Origin: Planctomycetota bacterium
GTDB taxonomy: Bacteria; Planctomycetota; Planctomycetia; Isosphaerales; Isosphaeraceae
Reading direction: 5' to 3'
Length of the DNA stretch: 64,000 nt
Assembly (NCBI GenBank): GCA_021791715.1
Contig: JAJYWB010000011.1
Coordinates: 1-64,000 of the forward strand
The first letter of the stretch is position 1; the number at the start of each line of letters is the position of its first letter. Positions 1 through 8,593 of the stretch are shown here, in pieces. A model generated the notes under the pieces. The model saw only the letters and a list, made by a program, of their open reading frames with translations. It was not told the origin of the DNA and did not search any database. The position numbers and the translations under genes were made by a program.

Positions 1-230
1 GATTCATGCGGTAGCGCCCGCGAGAAATCAAGATGTATCAAAAAATGGCTCACCAGGAGGTTCGCCCTCCCGGACCGGCGCTCCCTCCCACTAGAGTTCG
101 CCTATCGATTTGGATTCGCCGATTCATGCGTTCGCCCGCGAAAAATCAAGATGTATCAAAAAATGGCTCACCAGGAGGTTCGCCCTCCCGGACCGGCGCC
201 CCCTCCCACAAGAGTTCGCCGATACAATCG
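1..230. repeat. 118-bp direct repeat, two copies, with dispersed palindromic-repeat arm
   Basis: Two near-identical copies start at 1 and 121 (both begin GATTCATGCG). Each holds the arm GGCTCACCAGGAGGTTCGCC (47-71 and 165-189 with its CTCCC end), exactly 118 bp apart, followed by CGGACCGGCG. The same arm recurs at 13493, 13711, 13909 and, diverged, at 30435. No opposing left arm is visible here; it may lie outside the window or be lost. Short open frames through it (reading AHQEVRPPG) recur wherever the arm occurs and are not taken as genes. Confidence 0.85.
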
Positions 231-715
231 TGTTCGCCGATCTAAACGAGTTCGCGAAATCAAAGGATTTCGACTTCGCGTAAGCACGCCGCGTCGAAAC
301 GCGCCTCGCCGATTCCCAAAACGCCGCCGCTGCTCGAATCAATAACGAATCGTCGGCGACTCGAAGAATATACGCACGGCGAAATCTTTGAGCGAATGCT
401 CGATTCGGCGACGCTCGACTTCGCGATCATTCCTTGCTCATAACATTCGCTTAAAGCGATACCGTTTAGAAAACCGCAACGAGCCCGGACGACCTTAAAT
501 CGGACCGGGACGCTCTTTGACAATTCGGAATCGGGAACGAGGGAGTCGACGAGGCGACCTTCAGCCGGCGACCTCCGCGCGCTCGTCGACCTCCTCGTTC
601 AAGGACTTTCCGATTCGGAGCGTCGCGATCGTTCGATCGCTTCGCGAGAGCGATTTCGCCTTGTCGAGTGTGTGAAGTTCGGCTAGAACACGGGCGATTC
701 TCAGGCCGCGGTGTC
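231..715. other. Non-coding stretch upstream of hldE
   Basis: No convincing gene on either strand. The frames present are short and Arg/Ser-rich, typical of chance frames in this GC-rich sequence. It presumably contains the hldE promoter, but I cannot point to a clear -10/-35 pair. Confidence 0.5.
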
Positions 716-2296
716 ATGGAGGACGGCGGGGTGGAAGATTTCGACCTTATTCGGCGCGTTGAAACGCTCGGTCGGCCGCGCGTGCTCGTTCTCGGCGATC
801 TCATCCTCGATCGTTACGTTTGGGGAGACGCCGAGCGGATCAGCCAAGAGGCGCCTGTTCCTCTGTTGCGCGCCGATCGTCGCGAGCATCGATTGGGAGG
901 CGCGGCGAGCGTCGCGACGATGCTCAAATCGCTTGAGGCCGAGGTCGATCTCATCGCGGTCGTCGGCGCCGATATCGAAGCCGAAGTCGCCAAGAGAATC
1001 CTCGCGGAGATGTCGATCGGCGACCGTTATTTGATCCCGATCGAGGGACGACCGACGACGCTGAAAGAGCGATACATCGGCCGCGCGCAGGATCGACATC
1101 CGCAGCAGATGATCCGGGTCGATTACGAGGATCGCACGCCCGTTTCTTCGAGCGTCGAGATGTCGCTCGCGGCGCATCTCACCGAAGCGGCTCGCTCGGC
1201 GGACATCATCCTCGTTTCGGATTATGATAAAGGGGTATGCACGCCGGCTCTTTTGAATTTTTTGATTGATCTGGCGCGAACGCGGCGTGTCCCGGTGATC
1301 GTCGATCCGATTCGAGGGGGGAATTACGCCAAATATCGAGGGGTTACGGCGATCACGCCGAATCGGCTCGAGGCGCAACTGGCGACGGGAACGCCGATCC
1401 GCGACCCCTCGGACGCGATCTTGGCGGGGAACGCGCTCGTACATCGGCTCAATCTCGAGGCGGCGATCGTCACGCTCGACCGCGACGGGATGGCGGTATG
1501 CCGACGCGACGGAGTCGCGGCGATCCATCCGACGCGACCGCGACAGGTGTATGATATCACGGGCGCGGGGGATATGGTGCTCGCGGTGATCGGGCTCTGT
1601 TTGGCGGACGGAGCGAGTTACGACGAGGCCGCGGCTCTCGGCAACGTCGCCGGGGGGCTCGAGGTCGAAAAGATCGGCGTGGCTCTCCTTTCGCGCGGCG
1701 AGTTGCTCGACGATCTGCTGGCGCATCGACACGCCGAGAGCCCCAAACGGCTCGATCGCAACGCGTTTCTGGCCGAGATCGCCCGCCGCAAAAGCTCGGG
1801 CAAGAAGATCGTTTTCACGAACGGTTGTTTCGACCTGCTGCACGTGGGGCATGTCAGGCTTTTGCGTCAGGCATCGAAGCTGGGAGACGTGCTCGTCGTC
1901 GGGCTCAATTCCGATACGAGCGTTCAGATGTTGAAAGGGCCTTCGCGGCCGCTTCAATCGCAAGACGACCGCGCCGAGGTTTTAGCGTCTCTTGAATATG
2001 TGGATCTTGTCGTGGTGTTCGACGAGGAAACCCCCGAGGCGTTGATCCGCGCGATCGTTCCCGACGTTTTAGTGAAAGGGGGCGATTATCGCCCCGATCA
2101 GGTTGTGGGTCGCGAGATCGTCGAGGAGGCCGGCGGCGAACTTGTGTTGATTCCGCTCGTCGAGGGACGGTCGACCTCGCATCTTGTGAAACGATCGGCC
2201 GAGCTCGGTCTCGTCGCTCACGCTCCTCAGGCTGCGCCTCCGGCGCCGAAGCTTGTTAGTCGACCCGCGGCGCTCCGCGAATCGGTTCCAGAATGA
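716..2296 (+). CDS. hldE: Bifunctional D-glycero-beta-D-manno-heptose-7-phosphate kinase / heptose-1-phosphate adenylyltransferase
   Basis: A 526-residue protein with two domains in the usual HldE order, acting in the cytoplasm to make ADP-heptose for lipopolysaccharide inner core. The N-terminal ribokinase-type (PfkB) half carries GDLILDRYVWGD and RISQEAPVP near the start and the catalytic DITGAGD stretch near residue 280. The C-terminal cytidylyltransferase-type half, from about residue 365, has FTNGCFDLLHVGH, whose HxGH box binds the nucleotide. Length and order match the family. The ATG at 716 is preferred because homologues begin only a few residues before the GDxxLDRY motif; an in-frame GTG at 668 would add 16 residues. 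About 25 Pro/Ala-rich residues follow the transferase domain. ADP-heptose synthesis fits the Gram-negative envelope of Planctomycetes (knowledge plus inference). Confidence 0.93.
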   Translation: MEDGGVEDFDLIRRVETLGRPRVLVLGDLILDRYVWGDAERISQEAPVPLLRADRREHRLGGAASVATMLKSLEAEVDLIAVVGADIEAEVAKRILAEMSIGDRYLIPIEGRPTTLKERYIGRAQDRHPQQMIRVDYEDRTPVSSSVEMSLAAHLTEAARSADIILVSDYDKGVCTPALLNFLIDLARTRRVPVIVDPIRGGNYAKYRGVTAITPNRLEAQLATGTPIRDPSDAILAGNALVHRLNLEAAIVTLDRDGMAVCRRDGVAAIHPTRPRQVYDITGAGDMVLAVIGLCLADGASYDEAAALGNVAGGLEVEKIGVALLSRGELLDDLLAHRHAESPKRLDRNAFLAEIARRKSSGKKIVFTNGCFDLLHVGHVRLLRQASKLGDVLVVGLNSDTSVQMLKGPSRPLQSQDDRAEVLASLEYVDLVVVFDEETPEALIRAIVPDVLVKGGDYRPDQVVGREIVEEAGGELVLIPLVEGRSTSHLVKRSAELGLVAHAPQAAPPAPKLVSRPAALRESVPE

Positions 2297-2497
2297 TGAA
2301 AGAGCATGTATGCGTGACCATTTCGATATGTGGATTTTGCCGATCAATTGATTACGGTCGGGAATGAGGTCGGGCTCAAGCCCGCGATCGTTTTCGGCCG
2401 ATGAGGCGGATAGCGACTCGACGGTTGGATCGAGTCGCCGCGGCGGTTTTCATGTCTTGGCCTGAATCGCCGATCGTCCCTCGACGGAGTCTTTTGT

Positions 2498-5400
2498 ATG
2501 CGGGAAGAGGCCGATGCCGGAGCGAAAATCGATCGCCCGCGTAGCGCGCGGATCGCGTTCGAGCTCGCGCCCGTCGTGCTGGCGCTCGCATCGGTCGCCG
2601 GAACGCTCGCGTTGATCGTCTCGATGTATAAAAAGCCGAACACCAATCGAGTCGCAACGACCGACGCGGTCGTGATCGCCGAACCGCCCAAGCCTGAACC
2701 GAAGAAGGTCGACGAACCGAAGCCCACGCCCAAGCCGAAGCCGAAACGGGTCGACGAGATCAAGCCCGAGATCGCGGCCGAGCCCGACGAAGAGCCCGAG
2801 ATCGACGATCCGACCGCGGTCGAACTTGCCAAAATCGAGGCCGTTCGCGAGGAAGAGACGAAACGCGCCGAGGCGATCGACGGCAAAGCGCGGACTCTGC
2901 TCGATTCGCACAAGCTCGCGCTCGCCGAGGCCGAGCGCTGGAAGCGGCGCGAGACGTTGATTCGAGCTCAGGCGAACGCGCTCGCCAAACGCGCCCAGGC
3001 GGCCGAAACCGAGAACGAAGTCGTCGCGATGGAACGAGACGTCCTCGCCCGCCGCCGCGACGAGGAAAAAGCCGATCTCGATCGCTCGAACCAACTCGCG
3101 GTTCAAGGCGGAACATACGCAGTCTTCCCGTATAAAGGCGCCGGCGGAACGTGGCAACACCCGATCCCGATCGAATGCGCAAGCGGAACCGTAACCGTTC
3201 AGCCTCTCGGTCTAACGTTATCAATGCTGGATATCAACACAGGTTATTCGGTTAGGACGAATCCGCTCGCCGCGGCGGTGGTGCGGGAGACGATGCGGAT
3301 TCAACAAACGCCTACTAAAGACGGCGATCAACGAGTTCCATACGTTCTCTTCATCATTCGACCCGACGGCATCAGGCCTTATTACGAGGCGCGGAATCTT
3401 CTTGAAAAGATGGGGATCGCGTTCGGATACGAGCTTGTCGATCAGAATTGGGTGATTACATATCCCGATTCGGGGATCGATTTCGATCGGAAAAAGCTTC
3501 TCGCCGAGAACGACGCGAATCCGCCTCGGCCGACCGATTCGATTCCTTCTAGCTTTCGCAGCTCGGGATCTTCGGGAGGGGGATCGTCGTCGCGGCGATC
3601 GTCGGGATTGGGTTCGGGCTCGGGGGGCGATCGAGCGAACGATCCCGAGGCTTACGTTTGGCGCGACGCCGTCCCCGCGACCGATTCGAACTCGCGTCTC
3701 CTCAATCCCTCGGGAGGGGGCGGAATGGTTCCGAGATCGTTCGGCGAGGGACGCCTTCCCGCGTGGAATCGCGACTCGGGAGATACGAACAACGCTCAAT
3801 CCGCCGACGCGACCGAGAACGCGAACGCGGGATCGAATCGTCCTCGAATCGGTATATCCGGAGATCCTAACGTCGCGTCGAACGACTCGGGTCCGCAATT
3901 CCCAGGGTATCCCGGGCCGTCGTCGAGCCCGATTTCGATCGGCTCGGGACCGATCGGCGGCGGATCGGGTGCGGGCTCTTCGGGCCGAACGCGTCAGGGG
4001 TCGATCGCGGGGGGAAACATCAACGGATCGATGAATTCCAACGCGTGGGGAAATTCCGAATCCTCAATAAACCCCGACGGAACGACGAATTCAAACTCCT
4101 CGACGAACCCCAACGGAACGGGGAATTTGAACTCCTCGACGAATCCGAACGGAACGGGGAATTTGAACTCCTCGACGAATCCGAACGGAACGGGGAATTT
4201 GAGTTCCTCGGCGAATCCGAACGGATCGGGGAATTTGAGTTCCTCGACGAATCCGAACGGAACGGGGAATTCTGGATCGTCGTCGTCGGCTAATTCTCCG
4301 AATCGATCACGCGTTTATGCATCGCCTTCGGGCGGACCCGGACGTTATCCGATCGCTGCAAGCCGAATCGCGCGGTATCCCGTCGGCTCGAATTCGGCTG
4401 GAGGATCGGGTTCGGGATCGAATTCGGGATCGGGCGTCGGCTCGAATTCGGCTTCCGGAACGAGCCTCGGATCGAATTCGGCATCGGGATCGTCGAACGG
4501 CGCCGATGGAAGCGGATCGACAAGTGCGCTTGCCGGCAATTCCTTAAATAACGCGGGTTCGGGATTGGGCGCGAACGCCGGATCGGGAACGGGCGGTTCG
4601 GGAACGGGATCCGGCGGGTCGGGCTCGGGAACGGGGGGATCGGCGTCGGGCGCGAACGCGGGAACGGGGTCGAGCGGATCGGGGTCGGGATCGACCGGAG
4701 GAATCGGCGTCGTCGCCGATTCGACGCCTCCGCCGCGCGAGCTTCCTCCCGACGCTCTTAAAGGAATGTCTTCCAGTCCAAGTGTGAATTCGACCTCGGC
4801 GTCTGATTCGTCGAACACGACCGCGAACGCCGCGACCGATCCTCCGAGTCTAGAATCACCGCGTACCGATTCCAACACATCTGGAAGCATTCCGTCGACG
4901 GCGAATTCGAGCGGAACGCCGGGCGCTACGAGTTCGAGCGGAACGCAGGTCGCTCAGGGAGCTTCGGGAACGATCGGAACTCAGGTCTCGCAGGGACCTG
5001 CGAATTCGGTTGGATCATCCGGTACTTCGAGTTCGAGCGGAACGCCGGTCGCTCAGGGATCTTCGAGTTTGAGCGGAACTCAGGGATCTTCGAGTTCGAG
5101 CGGAACGGCGCAATCGACTTCAAACGCGGCGGGATCGCCGTCGAACGCGTCGCTTTCGGGGAATCCGCTTCTAGGCATGTCGTCGCCGAATTTGTCGGGA
5201 CCGACGCCTCCCGCCGCGGCTTCTTCGATTCCTCCCTCGGTCGCCTCGTTGATACCGCTTTTGAACCTTTCAGGAAATCAACAAAATAGCACATCGGTGA
5301 ACTCAAATGCGGGCTCGACGGGATCGTCGAGCGTGAAGGGGGGATCTTCGGCCTCGGCGACGGGAACCGCGAGCGCTTCGGCGGGTTCGCCGGGCTCGGC

Positions 5401-5806
5401 GGGATCGGGCGCGTCGGGAGGGTCGAATTCGTCGTCGGACGACGAGCCTCGATTCTCGGGGTTGAACGATTTTGTACCTCAGAGATCAAACACGTTTGAA
5501 ATTGCTTTAATTTGCGAAAAGCGATGGGTTCGCGTCGAACCTGGAGGGTATCGCATCACTCCCGATCGGCTGAAGGCGGGCGATCGAACGCTTCCGACGC
5601 TGCTCGGCAGGCTGTTGCAGAAGCAACGCGACTCGGAGCCTTCGAAAGATTGGACTCCGGCGCTGCGAATGCTCGTCGAACGCGACGGCGATTCGACATA
5701 TTGGAGCGCGATGCGCCAGGTTTACGTCTCCGGGCTCGATTGGCCGATCACGATCAATCTCGTCGGTTCATACGCGCCTCGAATCGGCGATTGGGAGCTC
5801 AAGTGA
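2498..5806 (+). CDS. Membrane-anchored Ser/Gly/Asn-rich protein with N-terminal coiled coil, function unknown
   Basis: A 1102-residue protein I cannot assign to a named family. In order: a basic N-terminus, one membrane segment at about residues 25-43, a Pro/Lys/Glu-rich linker, a charged helix likely to form a coiled coil (about 105-200), and a globular part (about 205-345) ending in IRPDGIRPYYEARNLLEKMG. Then comes some 640 residues of Ser/Gly/Asn-rich low complexity, and a globular C-terminal part from about 990. The low-complexity region holds a 36-bp tandem repeat. A GGAG eight bases before the ATG at 2498 supports the start. Its stop overlaps the start of the next gene (TGATG), whose product has the same architecture, so the two are probably a translationally coupled pair that evolved by duplication. 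It probably sits in the inner membrane with the long tail outside (inference). Confidence 0.8.
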   Translation: MREEADAGAKIDRPRSARIAFELAPVVLALASVAGTLALIVSMYKKPNTNRVATTDAVVIAEPPKPEPKKVDEPKPTPKPKPKRVDEIKPEIAAEPDEEPEIDDPTAVELAKIEAVREEETKRAEAIDGKARTLLDSHKLALAEAERWKRRETLIRAQANALAKRAQAAETENEVVAMERDVLARRRDEEKADLDRSNQLAVQGGTYAVFPYKGAGGTWQHPIPIECASGTVTVQPLGLTLSMLDINTGYSVRTNPLAAAVVRETMRIQQTPTKDGDQRVPYVLFIIRPDGIRPYYEARNLLEKMGIAFGYELVDQNWVITYPDSGIDFDRKKLLAENDANPPRPTDSIPSSFRSSGSSGGGSSSRRSSGLGSGSGGDRANDPEAYVWRDAVPATDSNSRLLNPSGGGGMVPRSFGEGRLPAWNRDSGDTNNAQSADATENANAGSNRPRIGISGDPNVASNDSGPQFPGYPGPSSSPISIGSGPIGGGSGAGSSGRTRQGSIAGGNINGSMNSNAWGNSESSINPDGTTNSNSSTNPNGTGNLNSSTNPNGTGNLNSSTNPNGTGNLSSSANPNGSGNLSSSTNPNGTGNSGSSSSANSPNRSRVYASPSGGPGRYPIAASRIARYPVGSNSAGGSGSGSNSGSGVGSNSASGTSLGSNSASGSSNGADGSGSTSALAGNSLNNAGSGLGANAGSGTGGSGTGSGGSGSGTGGSASGANAGTGSSGSGSGSTGGIGVVADSTPPPRELPPDALKGMSSSPSVNSTSASDSSNTTANAATDPPSLESPRTDSNTSGSIPSTANSSGTPGATSSSGTQVAQGASGTIGTQVSQGPANSVGSSGTSSSSGTPVAQGSSSLSGTQGSSSSSGTAQSTSNAAGSPSNASLSGNPLLGMSSPNLSGPTPPAAASSIPPSVASLIPLLNLSGNQQNSTSVNSNAGSTGSSSVKGGSSASATGTASASAGSPGSAGSGASGGSNSSSDDEPRFSGLNDFVPQRSNTFEIALICEKRWVRVEPGGYRITPDRLKAGDRTLPTLLGRLLQKQRDSEPSKDWTPALRMLVERDGDSTYWSAMRQVYVSGLDWPITINLVGSYAPRIGDWELK
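4079..4280 (+). repeat. 36-bp in-frame minisatellite, five copies plus a partial
   Basis: Units start at 4079, 4115, 4151, 4187 and 4223, with a partial unit at 4259 and a decayed one before 4079. Each encodes twelve residues (GTGNLNSSTNPN type). Copies 2 and 3 are identical, the others differ at a few bases. It lies in the low-complexity part of the 2498-5806 gene and keeps the frame. Confidence 0.95.
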
Positions 5807-6987
5807 TGGCCTCAAAGAATGATCAATCGGTGAATAATGATCGATCGAGCGAAGCGGGGCTCGGAGTTCCAGCCGCTGAGGTCGAGGTTGAGGCCGAGGC
5901 TTCGTACGTCAAGCCGTTGTTAAATTTATTGGGGCTTGTCGCGGTTTTGATCGCGATCGCGATCATTCGGTTCGCTCCCGAGAGGAAGTATTGGGCTTCT
6001 TTGATTGAGAAGAAAACGGCTTCGCGGGTCGTCGCAACGCGGGTTGAGTCGAGCCACGAGAGTGAATCGCCGGTGGTCGAGGAGACGGACGAGGAAGACG
6101 CGACCGTTCCCGCGCCGAGGCCCGCTCCCCGCGTTCGCGTGCGTCGAGCCAAGCCGCTCGACCGCAAGGCGATCGCCGCGGCGAAAGACGCGGTTGAGGC
6201 GGCGAAGGTCGATCGGGTCGCCGCGGAGGAACGGCTCAAGGAGGCCGAGACCCGGCTTAAATCGGCCGCGGTCGAGGCGGCGCGGCAAACGCTCGCGGCC
6301 AAAACGCTCAGTTATCGCATTCGCGATTATCGTACGAGGCTTTCGGTCGCGGTCGCGAAGGGAAATCGGATCAAGGTCGAACGCACAAAGCTACAAAAAG
6401 ATGTAAAAATGTTGGGATTAGCGCCGCGAGCCAAGCCCAAGCCGTTGTTGACGAAGAGCCCGGTGGCCAAGCCCGCCGACAGCGACGAATTTTTTTTCGA
6501 GGTGCGGCAAAATCGCGTCAGTTACATCAATCTGGAACGGTTGCTTGAAAAAGCGGGGGTTGATTTTCGCAAGCGGATGACGCTGGGCGAGAACGATCCG
6601 GTGATGATCGTGAAGGCGGGTCCGATCGGCGTGTTTTCGATCAAGGTGACGATGGCCCGGCTGGCTTCGCTCGCGGTCAACGACATGCGAATCAATCAAA
6701 AAGGAGGATATATTTTTCAAAGCTGGGAGGTCGTCCCCGAGTTCAACGAACGGGGCGAGACGTTCGAGACGACGCGCAACCCGATCTCGGAATATTCGCT
6801 CGCGCTTCGTCCGCTCGATCCCGCCAAAACGACGATCACGCTCTGGATTTATCCCGATAGTTTCACGCTTTATCGCAAGCTCCGCGACGACCTCCACGCC
6901 CGCGGATTCACCGTCGCCGCTCGACCGATGCCCGAAGGAATGCCGATCCGAGCCAGCATCTCGGGAACGCTCTCGGCGGGACAGTGA
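5806..6987 (+). CDS. Membrane-anchored coiled-coil protein, probable paralogue of the upstream gene
   Basis: A 393-residue protein of unknown function. It has an acidic N-terminus, one membrane segment at about residues 44-62 (LLGLVAVLIAIAII), an acidic/Pro linker, a long charged Ala/Glu/Lys helix (about 120-200) and a globular C-terminal domain from about 225. Near its end IYPDSFTLYRKLRDDLHARG aligns by eye with IRPDGIRPYYEARNLLEKMG of the preceding gene, so both may share this domain. The ATG at 5806 overlaps the upstream TGA by one base, indicating coupling. An open frame reaches back to 5512, but inside the upstream gene. Family resemblance beyond the neighbour is not recognised. Confidence 0.82.
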   Translation: MASKNDQSVNNDRSSEAGLGVPAAEVEVEAEASYVKPLLNLLGLVAVLIAIAIIRFAPERKYWASLIEKKTASRVVATRVESSHESESPVVEETDEEDATVPAPRPAPRVRVRRAKPLDRKAIAAAKDAVEAAKVDRVAAEERLKEAETRLKSAAVEAARQTLAAKTLSYRIRDYRTRLSVAVAKGNRIKVERTKLQKDVKMLGLAPRAKPKPLLTKSPVAKPADSDEFFFEVRQNRVSYINLERLLEKAGVDFRKRMTLGENDPVMIVKAGPIGVFSIKVTMARLASLAVNDMRINQKGGYIFQSWEVVPEFNERGETFETTRNPISEYSLALRPLDPAKTTITLWIYPDSFTLYRKLRDDLHARGFTVAARPMPEGMPIRASISGTLSAGQ

Positions 6988-7112
6988 TTTCGCCGATTTC
7001 AAAGAACGATGATTCATGTCGGGCGGGACGGCGATCTCGCCGATTTCAAAGAACGATGATTCATGTTCGGCGGGACGGCGATCTCACTGATTTCAAAGAA
7101 CAATGATTCGTA
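6972..7112 (+). repeat. 47-bp direct repeat, three copies
   Basis: The core GATTTCAAAGAACGATGATT recurs with the copies offset by exactly 47 bp: GAT(T/C)TC starts at 6986, 7033 and 7080. The first copy overlaps the stop codon of the preceding gene (TGA at 6985-6987). The third is diverged and runs into AT-rich sequence. The unit is not a multiple of three and the array is non-coding. Confidence 0.93.
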
Positions 7113-7147
7113 GAAAAGATGATCTTAGATTTTATTGATTCGCCAAG

Positions 7148-8335
7148 TCAATGAGATTTGTATTGATCTAAGAATTTTCGATCGATTCGGTCTTTGAGGC
7201 GAAACGCGGCTCGTCCCTGGAACCAAAAAGGTCCCCACGTCGCCAGTCCGGTTCCGTCTCCTAGATTGAGAATCAAGAGGATCTTCTTTCGCGGGTGAAA
7301 CCGCCTTGGTTCGCGCCCCTCGACCGACGCGAGCAGGTTGAAGGCGAGGATCGACGCCTGCCGAACCGCGTAAACCCCCGCCTTGACGAGTTTCGTTCCC
7401 CTCGGGCTCGCGCAGTCTCCCGCGGCGAAAACGAGCGGATCGGCGATCGACCGCAACGTTTCGTCGACGATCAGCCCCGAATCGTCGTAAGGCAAATTTG
7501 AGCGTATGATCGGATCGGAAACTCTCAATCCGTTCGCCTCGACGAGGACGTCGAACCGAAATGAGCGACCGTCGCGCGTCAAGACTCGATCTCCCTCGAT
7601 CCGATCGGCGTAAGTATTTGTGATAATCTCAATATCGCGTTTTAAGAGCGTTCGCTCGATCGACTCGGCTGCGCGAGCGGGGGCGTCGATTAAAATTCGA
7701 GGGGTCGCGGCGAGCAATTTCAGGGAAACGCGACGGTTCAGAGTTCGATCGATTCGACCGCCGAAACCGAGCGATTCCGCCGTAACGCGAGCCTCGAGCG
7801 TCCGATCGACAAGCGCCGCGATCGAGGCGGCGATCTCTACTCCCGTCGCCCCGCCACCGGCGACGACGATATCGATCGGTCTCTCAATCGTTGAATCACA
7901 CAATAGTTCTCTGATATACTTATGCAAGTTCCAGATTCGAGAGATCGGTTTGACGGCGAACCGGCGCGGGTCGTTCGGGTCTCCCTGGATTTTCTCGACG
8001 GGGACCGATCCGCCGATATTGAGCGAGACGAAGTCGTACGCGAGCGTCGATCGGTCGGCGAGGACGATCTCGCGATTCTCGGGGATTACGCGCTCGATCG
8101 CCGCGGAGATGAAGCGACCCCCGACGTTCCTCGTGAGCGAACCGACGTCGACGCGATCGAGTTCGACGGGATAAAGCCCGGCGAGAACCCCGGTCGCGAG
8201 CCCCGAATACCAAAAATCACCCGGAGAAACGACGACAAACTCGACCCCGGCCCGCGTGAATTCCGCGCCGCGACGGATCACCTCAAGGTGTGCATGGCCC
8301 GCTCCCACGAGTACGATTCGCTTCATGAAAGTCAT
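7148..8335 (-). CDS. FAD-dependent pyridine nucleotide-disulfide oxidoreductase (NDH-2/SelD-associated type)
   Basis: A 395-residue flavoprotein with two Rossmann folds. The FAD-binding start is RIVLVGAGHAHLEVIRR, the second nucleotide site is IVVAGGGATGVEIAAS around residue 160, and the FAD-closing motif is FAAGDCA. The GAGHAHLEV start and the C-terminal LNLGDGTGLATWGPF resemble the NADH-dehydrogenase-II-like proteins found alone or fused to selenide water dikinase. It probably oxidises NAD(P)H on the cytoplasmic face and passes electrons to quinone or another acceptor; the substrate is not deducible. ATG at 8335 or 8326 (MKRIVLVG) could be the start. It is transcribed away from the 8594 gene. 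Confidence 0.8.
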   Translation of the reverse strand: MTFMKRIVLVGAGHAHLEVIRRGAEFTRAGVEFVVVSPGDFWYSGLATGVLAGLYPVELDRVDVGSLTRNVGGRFISAAIERVIPENREIVLADRSTLAYDFVSLNIGGSVPVEKIQGDPNDPRRFAVKPISRIWNLHKYIRELLCDSTIERPIDIVVAGGGATGVEIAASIAALVDRTLEARVTAESLGFGGRIDRTLNRRVSLKLLAATPRILIDAPARAAESIERTLLKRDIEIITNTYADRIEGDRVLTRDGRSFRFDVLVEANGLRVSDPIIRSNLPYDDSGLIVDETLRSIADPLVFAAGDCASPRGTKLVKAGVYAVRQASILAFNLLASVEGREPRRFHPRKKILLILNLGDGTGLATWGPFWFQGRAAFRLKDRIDRKFLDQYKSH

Positions 8336-8593
8336 TGTAAACGACGAACGCCCCGAATTCGCGTCGGTCGTCGTTCCGGCTGAGAAACGAGCCGGAAATC
8401 ATCTATCAATCGGAGAATCTTAATGAATAGAATATGTACGCCTCGCTCGCCAAGCCGCGACGAAACGACGCCGACGATCGTCTCGCACTTGATCCGACAC
8501 GGCGGTCTCGGGCATGATTGAGATCTCGGCTCGCGAGTCGAGCCGGGCGGCCGGCGAAATCCCTCCCGAACCTCGGAACGGCGCGGTCATCCC

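Noticed and set aside
33..345. Small frames reading AHQEVRPPG and related peptides at 33-345 and 13562-13966
   Set aside because: They arise wherever the inverted-repeat arm occurs, in either strand, and lack start signals or conservation beyond the repeat.
701..1963. 420-residue minus-strand frame opposite hldE
   Set aside because: Antisense of an intact hldE, Arg/Asp-rich composition and no recognisable motif.
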